A DNA stretch of 6,315 nt from Thermoprotei archaeon (GTDB lineage: Archaea; Thermoproteota; Thermoprotei_A; Sulfolobales; Ignisphaeraceae), in NCBI GenBank assembly GCA_003661865.1, contig QMWY01000072.1, positions 1 to 6,315 on the forward strand, written 5' to 3'. The translations under genes were made by a program, and so were the position numbers. Below the pieces are notes generated by a model that saw only the letters and a program-made list of their open reading frames with translations, searched no databases and was not told where the DNA came from. Shown piece by piece: positions 5,281 to 6,315 of the stretch (positions are counted from its first letter, which is position 1; every line of letters begins with the position of its first letter).

Positions 5281-5320
5281 GTAGACTATAGCTAAGCAAG
5301 AATGCTCAAGCTATGACTAC
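5281..5320 (+). terminator. Hairpin after the sugar operon, possible transcript end
   Basis: GTAG (5281-5284) plus ATAGCT (5288-5293) pair with AGCTAT (5309-5314) plus CTAC (5317-5320), with a small internal bulge. AGC and GCT extend the stem inside. The hairpin begins four bases after the last stop of the operon, and a TTTT lies at 5331-5334. Archaeal termination relies mainly on T tracts, so this may instead protect the 3' end of the mRNA. Confidence 0.45.
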
Positions 5321-5652
5321 TCCTCGGCGCTTTTAGGATCTAGAGCTGTCTTTACTGATATTATCGCTAGTGTTACGCGGCGTACTGAAGCACTAAGTAA
5401 TGCTACGTATGTAGGCTATGATCACCTCGCTATCTGGATTAGGTTATTAGGCGCCTGAATTACGCAGTGGCCGAAACCCAGTAGAGGTCTTGGTAGGGTA
5501 TACCTATGCATGGCCTCTAGTCTTAAGTATAATGGAATTTTAAAGAACCTTAGAACAGCCCTAGACTCTTTCAAGGTGTTAATGATCCTCGGGATCGTGA
5601 CTAATAACCTCTAAGTTATGTATATCGACAGTGGTTGGTGTTCTTGGGGAGG
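5321..5652. other. Non-coding gap with hairpins and weak ORF traces
   Basis: No convincing gene lies here. Nested inverted repeats TAGAGG (5482-5487)/CCTCTA (5514-5519) enclose TAGG (5494-5497)/CCTA (5503-5506) around GGTATACC. A frame from 5285 to 5458 is open for 57 codons but has no start codon. A 34-codon frame begins at ATG 5510 and ends at 5614 without a clear Shine-Dalgarno site. TTATGTATA at 5616-5624 may be the TATA box of the HEPN-MNT gene, placing its transcript start close to the ATG at 5653. Confidence 0.5.
5482..5519. repeat. Nested inverted repeat (two-tier hairpin)
   Basis: Outer arms TAGAGG (5482-5487) and CCTCTA (5514-5519) are perfect. Inner arms TAGG (5494-5497) and CCTA (5503-5506) form a second stem around a palindromic GGTATACC. 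The internal sides are 6 and 7 nt, so the whole could fold as one stem with a symmetric internal loop. It lies between the operon and the HEPN-MNT gene; no RNA family is recognised. Confidence 0.4.
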
Positions 5653-6315
5653 ATGGGTGTACTCGTGGAGCTTCTCAGGGGGTACTACGAGGAGTTCGTA
5701 GCTGCCTATAGGGACTACCTCGCTGGGCGTGAGAGGATCTACGCTGTTGAGAGGCTTGCGCAGCTGGTAGCCCAGGTGCTGCTTGACATAGCGGCTCTTC
5801 TAGCGGCTAGGGAGCGGGGGGTCAAGCCCTCTAGCTATAGGGAGCTCGCCTCGTGGCTAGCAGCTAGGCTGGGGCTAGGGGATGAGCATCGCAGGTTCCT
5901 CGTAGGGCTCGCAGGCTTCAGAAACGTGCTTGTACACATGTACACCGAGCTTGATAGGGGTCTTGAGGAGGAGGCCTTCAGGGAGATCGAGAGGAACATA
6001 CCCGAGGTGCTCGAGAGGCTTACTCGCGTAGCCCGGGATCCATGCATAGACGACGTGCGGGACGGGCTGGTGAGGGCTGCTAAGAGGGTCGGTGCTAGAT
6101 ACGTACTCCTCTTTGGCTCCCTTGCGCGTAGGGGCTGCGGAAGCGATGTTGATGTAGCCGTCAAGCTCGGGCGCAGACCCCGGAGCATGATAGATGTTGG
6201 GTGGGTCCAGGCGGTTTTCGAAGATGAGGTGGGCGCCCATGTCGATCTCGTGATCCTAGACATCGACGTCCCTCCACACCTAGCGAAGACCCTCGTCGAC
6301 GAAGCGGTCGTGGTC
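5653..6315 (+). CDS. HEPN (HepT-like)-MntA-like nucleotidyltransferase fusion, 3' end missing
   Basis: One uninterrupted frame of 221 codons runs off the window. Residues 5-125 are a DUF86/HepT-type HEPN domain with the RNase motif R-x4-H-x-Y: Arg90, His95, Tyr97 in GFRNVLVHMY. Residues 135-221 are a minimal nucleotidyltransferase: VLLFGSLARRG, then SDVDVAV with Asp165 and Asp167, and a third acid Asp198 in HVDLVIL. In type VII HepT/MntA pairs these are separate proteins, and MntA silences the toxin by adding AMP to the motif tyrosine. Here antidote and toxin are one chain. The GS-to-DxD spacing is 8 residues, shorter than the 10 of MntA. The protein ends VDEAVVV, where MNT proteins are nearly finished, so about 20-40 residues may be missing. 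ATG 5653 directly follows GGGGAGG (spacing zero), so translation is either near-leaderless here or begins at GTG 5665; in-frame TTG 5635, GTG 5638 and TTG 5644 also exist. Confidence 0.85.
   Translation, partial: MGVLVELLRGYYEEFVAAYRDYLAGRERIYAVERLAQLVAQVLLDIAALLAARERGVKPSSYRELASWLAARLGLGDEHRRFLVGLAGFRNVLVHMYTELDRGLEEEAFREIERNIPEVLERLTRVARDPCIDDVRDGLVRAAKRVGARYVLLFGSLARRGCGSDVDVAVKLGRRPRSMIDVGWVQAVFEDEVGAHVDLVILDIDVPPHLAKTLVDEAVVV

Noticed and set aside
5285..5458. Open frame of 57 codons downstream of the sugar operon
   Set aside because: It has no ATG, GTG or TTG start and no recognisable motif, and it overlaps the hairpin after the operon. It could be a remnant, but chance is enough to explain it.
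5510..5614. 34-codon ORF beginning MASSLKYNGILKNL
   Set aside because: It is short, has no Shine-Dalgarno site, and lies partly in the nested hairpin. A faint likeness to an ABC permease N-terminus (NLRTAL...GIV) is too weak to call.
5277..5652. tRNA gene or CRISPR array in the gap
   Set aside because: No T-arm GGTTCRANNCC, anticodon arm or acceptor pairing was found, and there are no regularly spaced direct repeats.
5835..6263. Two long minus-strand ORFs opposite the HEPN-MNT gene
   Set aside because: They are shadows of the strongly biased coding strand. The plus frame has clear HEPN and nucleotidyltransferase motifs and no stop, whereas the minus products are low-complexity.

Overview
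The window looks like the chromosome of a hyperthermophilic crenarchaeon, probably Desulfurococcales-like. The reasons are AGG/AGA-dominated arginine codons, frequent ATA isoleucine and CTA leucine codons, TTG and GTG starts placed after GAGGTG- or GGTGG-type Shine-Dalgarno sites, TATA-box promoters with short leaders, and an archaeal-type C/D box guide RNA. The order-level placement is an inference from style; no marker gene is present.

Layout. Positions 1-50 hold the apparent tail of a gene entering from the left. On the minus strand at about 56-115 lies a textbook archaeal C/D box sRNA (C, D', C' and D boxes all present), too short and non-coding to be found by ORF calling. Positions 324-996 are a VapBC-type toxin-antitoxin pair: an intact DUF104/AF2212-like antitoxin and a PIN-domain toxin split by an apparent one-base loss in a T run. 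Positions 997-1320 carry no solid gene, only palindromes and a minus-strand ORF with a sulfatase-like N-terminal motif. An ArsR-family repressor (minus) and a two-cluster 4Fe-4S ferredoxin (plus) diverge from a shared 87-bp promoter region with a TATA box and an inverted repeat. The ferredoxin is followed by odd low-confidence coding sequence (about 2190-2528).

Positions 2655-5276 are a tight three-gene operon: a zinc-dependent medium-chain dehydrogenase, a class I DhnA/LsrF-type aldolase and a xylose-isomerase-like TIM-barrel isomerase/epimerase. The gaps are 4-13 and 2 nt. Together they suggest an oxidation/isomerisation/aldol-cleavage route for a sugar, polyol or inositol-like compound. 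Palindromic sequence lies in the promoter and a hairpin follows the last stop.

After about 375 bp of non-coding DNA with hairpins, a gene starting at 5653 runs off the right edge. It encodes one polypeptide joining a HepT-like HEPN (DUF86) RNase domain to a MntA-like minimal nucleotidyltransferase. These are normally two separate genes of a toxin-antitoxin pair in which the nucleotidyltransferase AMPylates the HEPN toxin. This fused gene and the hidden C/D sRNA are the most interesting items. The window thus has two defence or toxin-type loci flanking a small metabolic operon.
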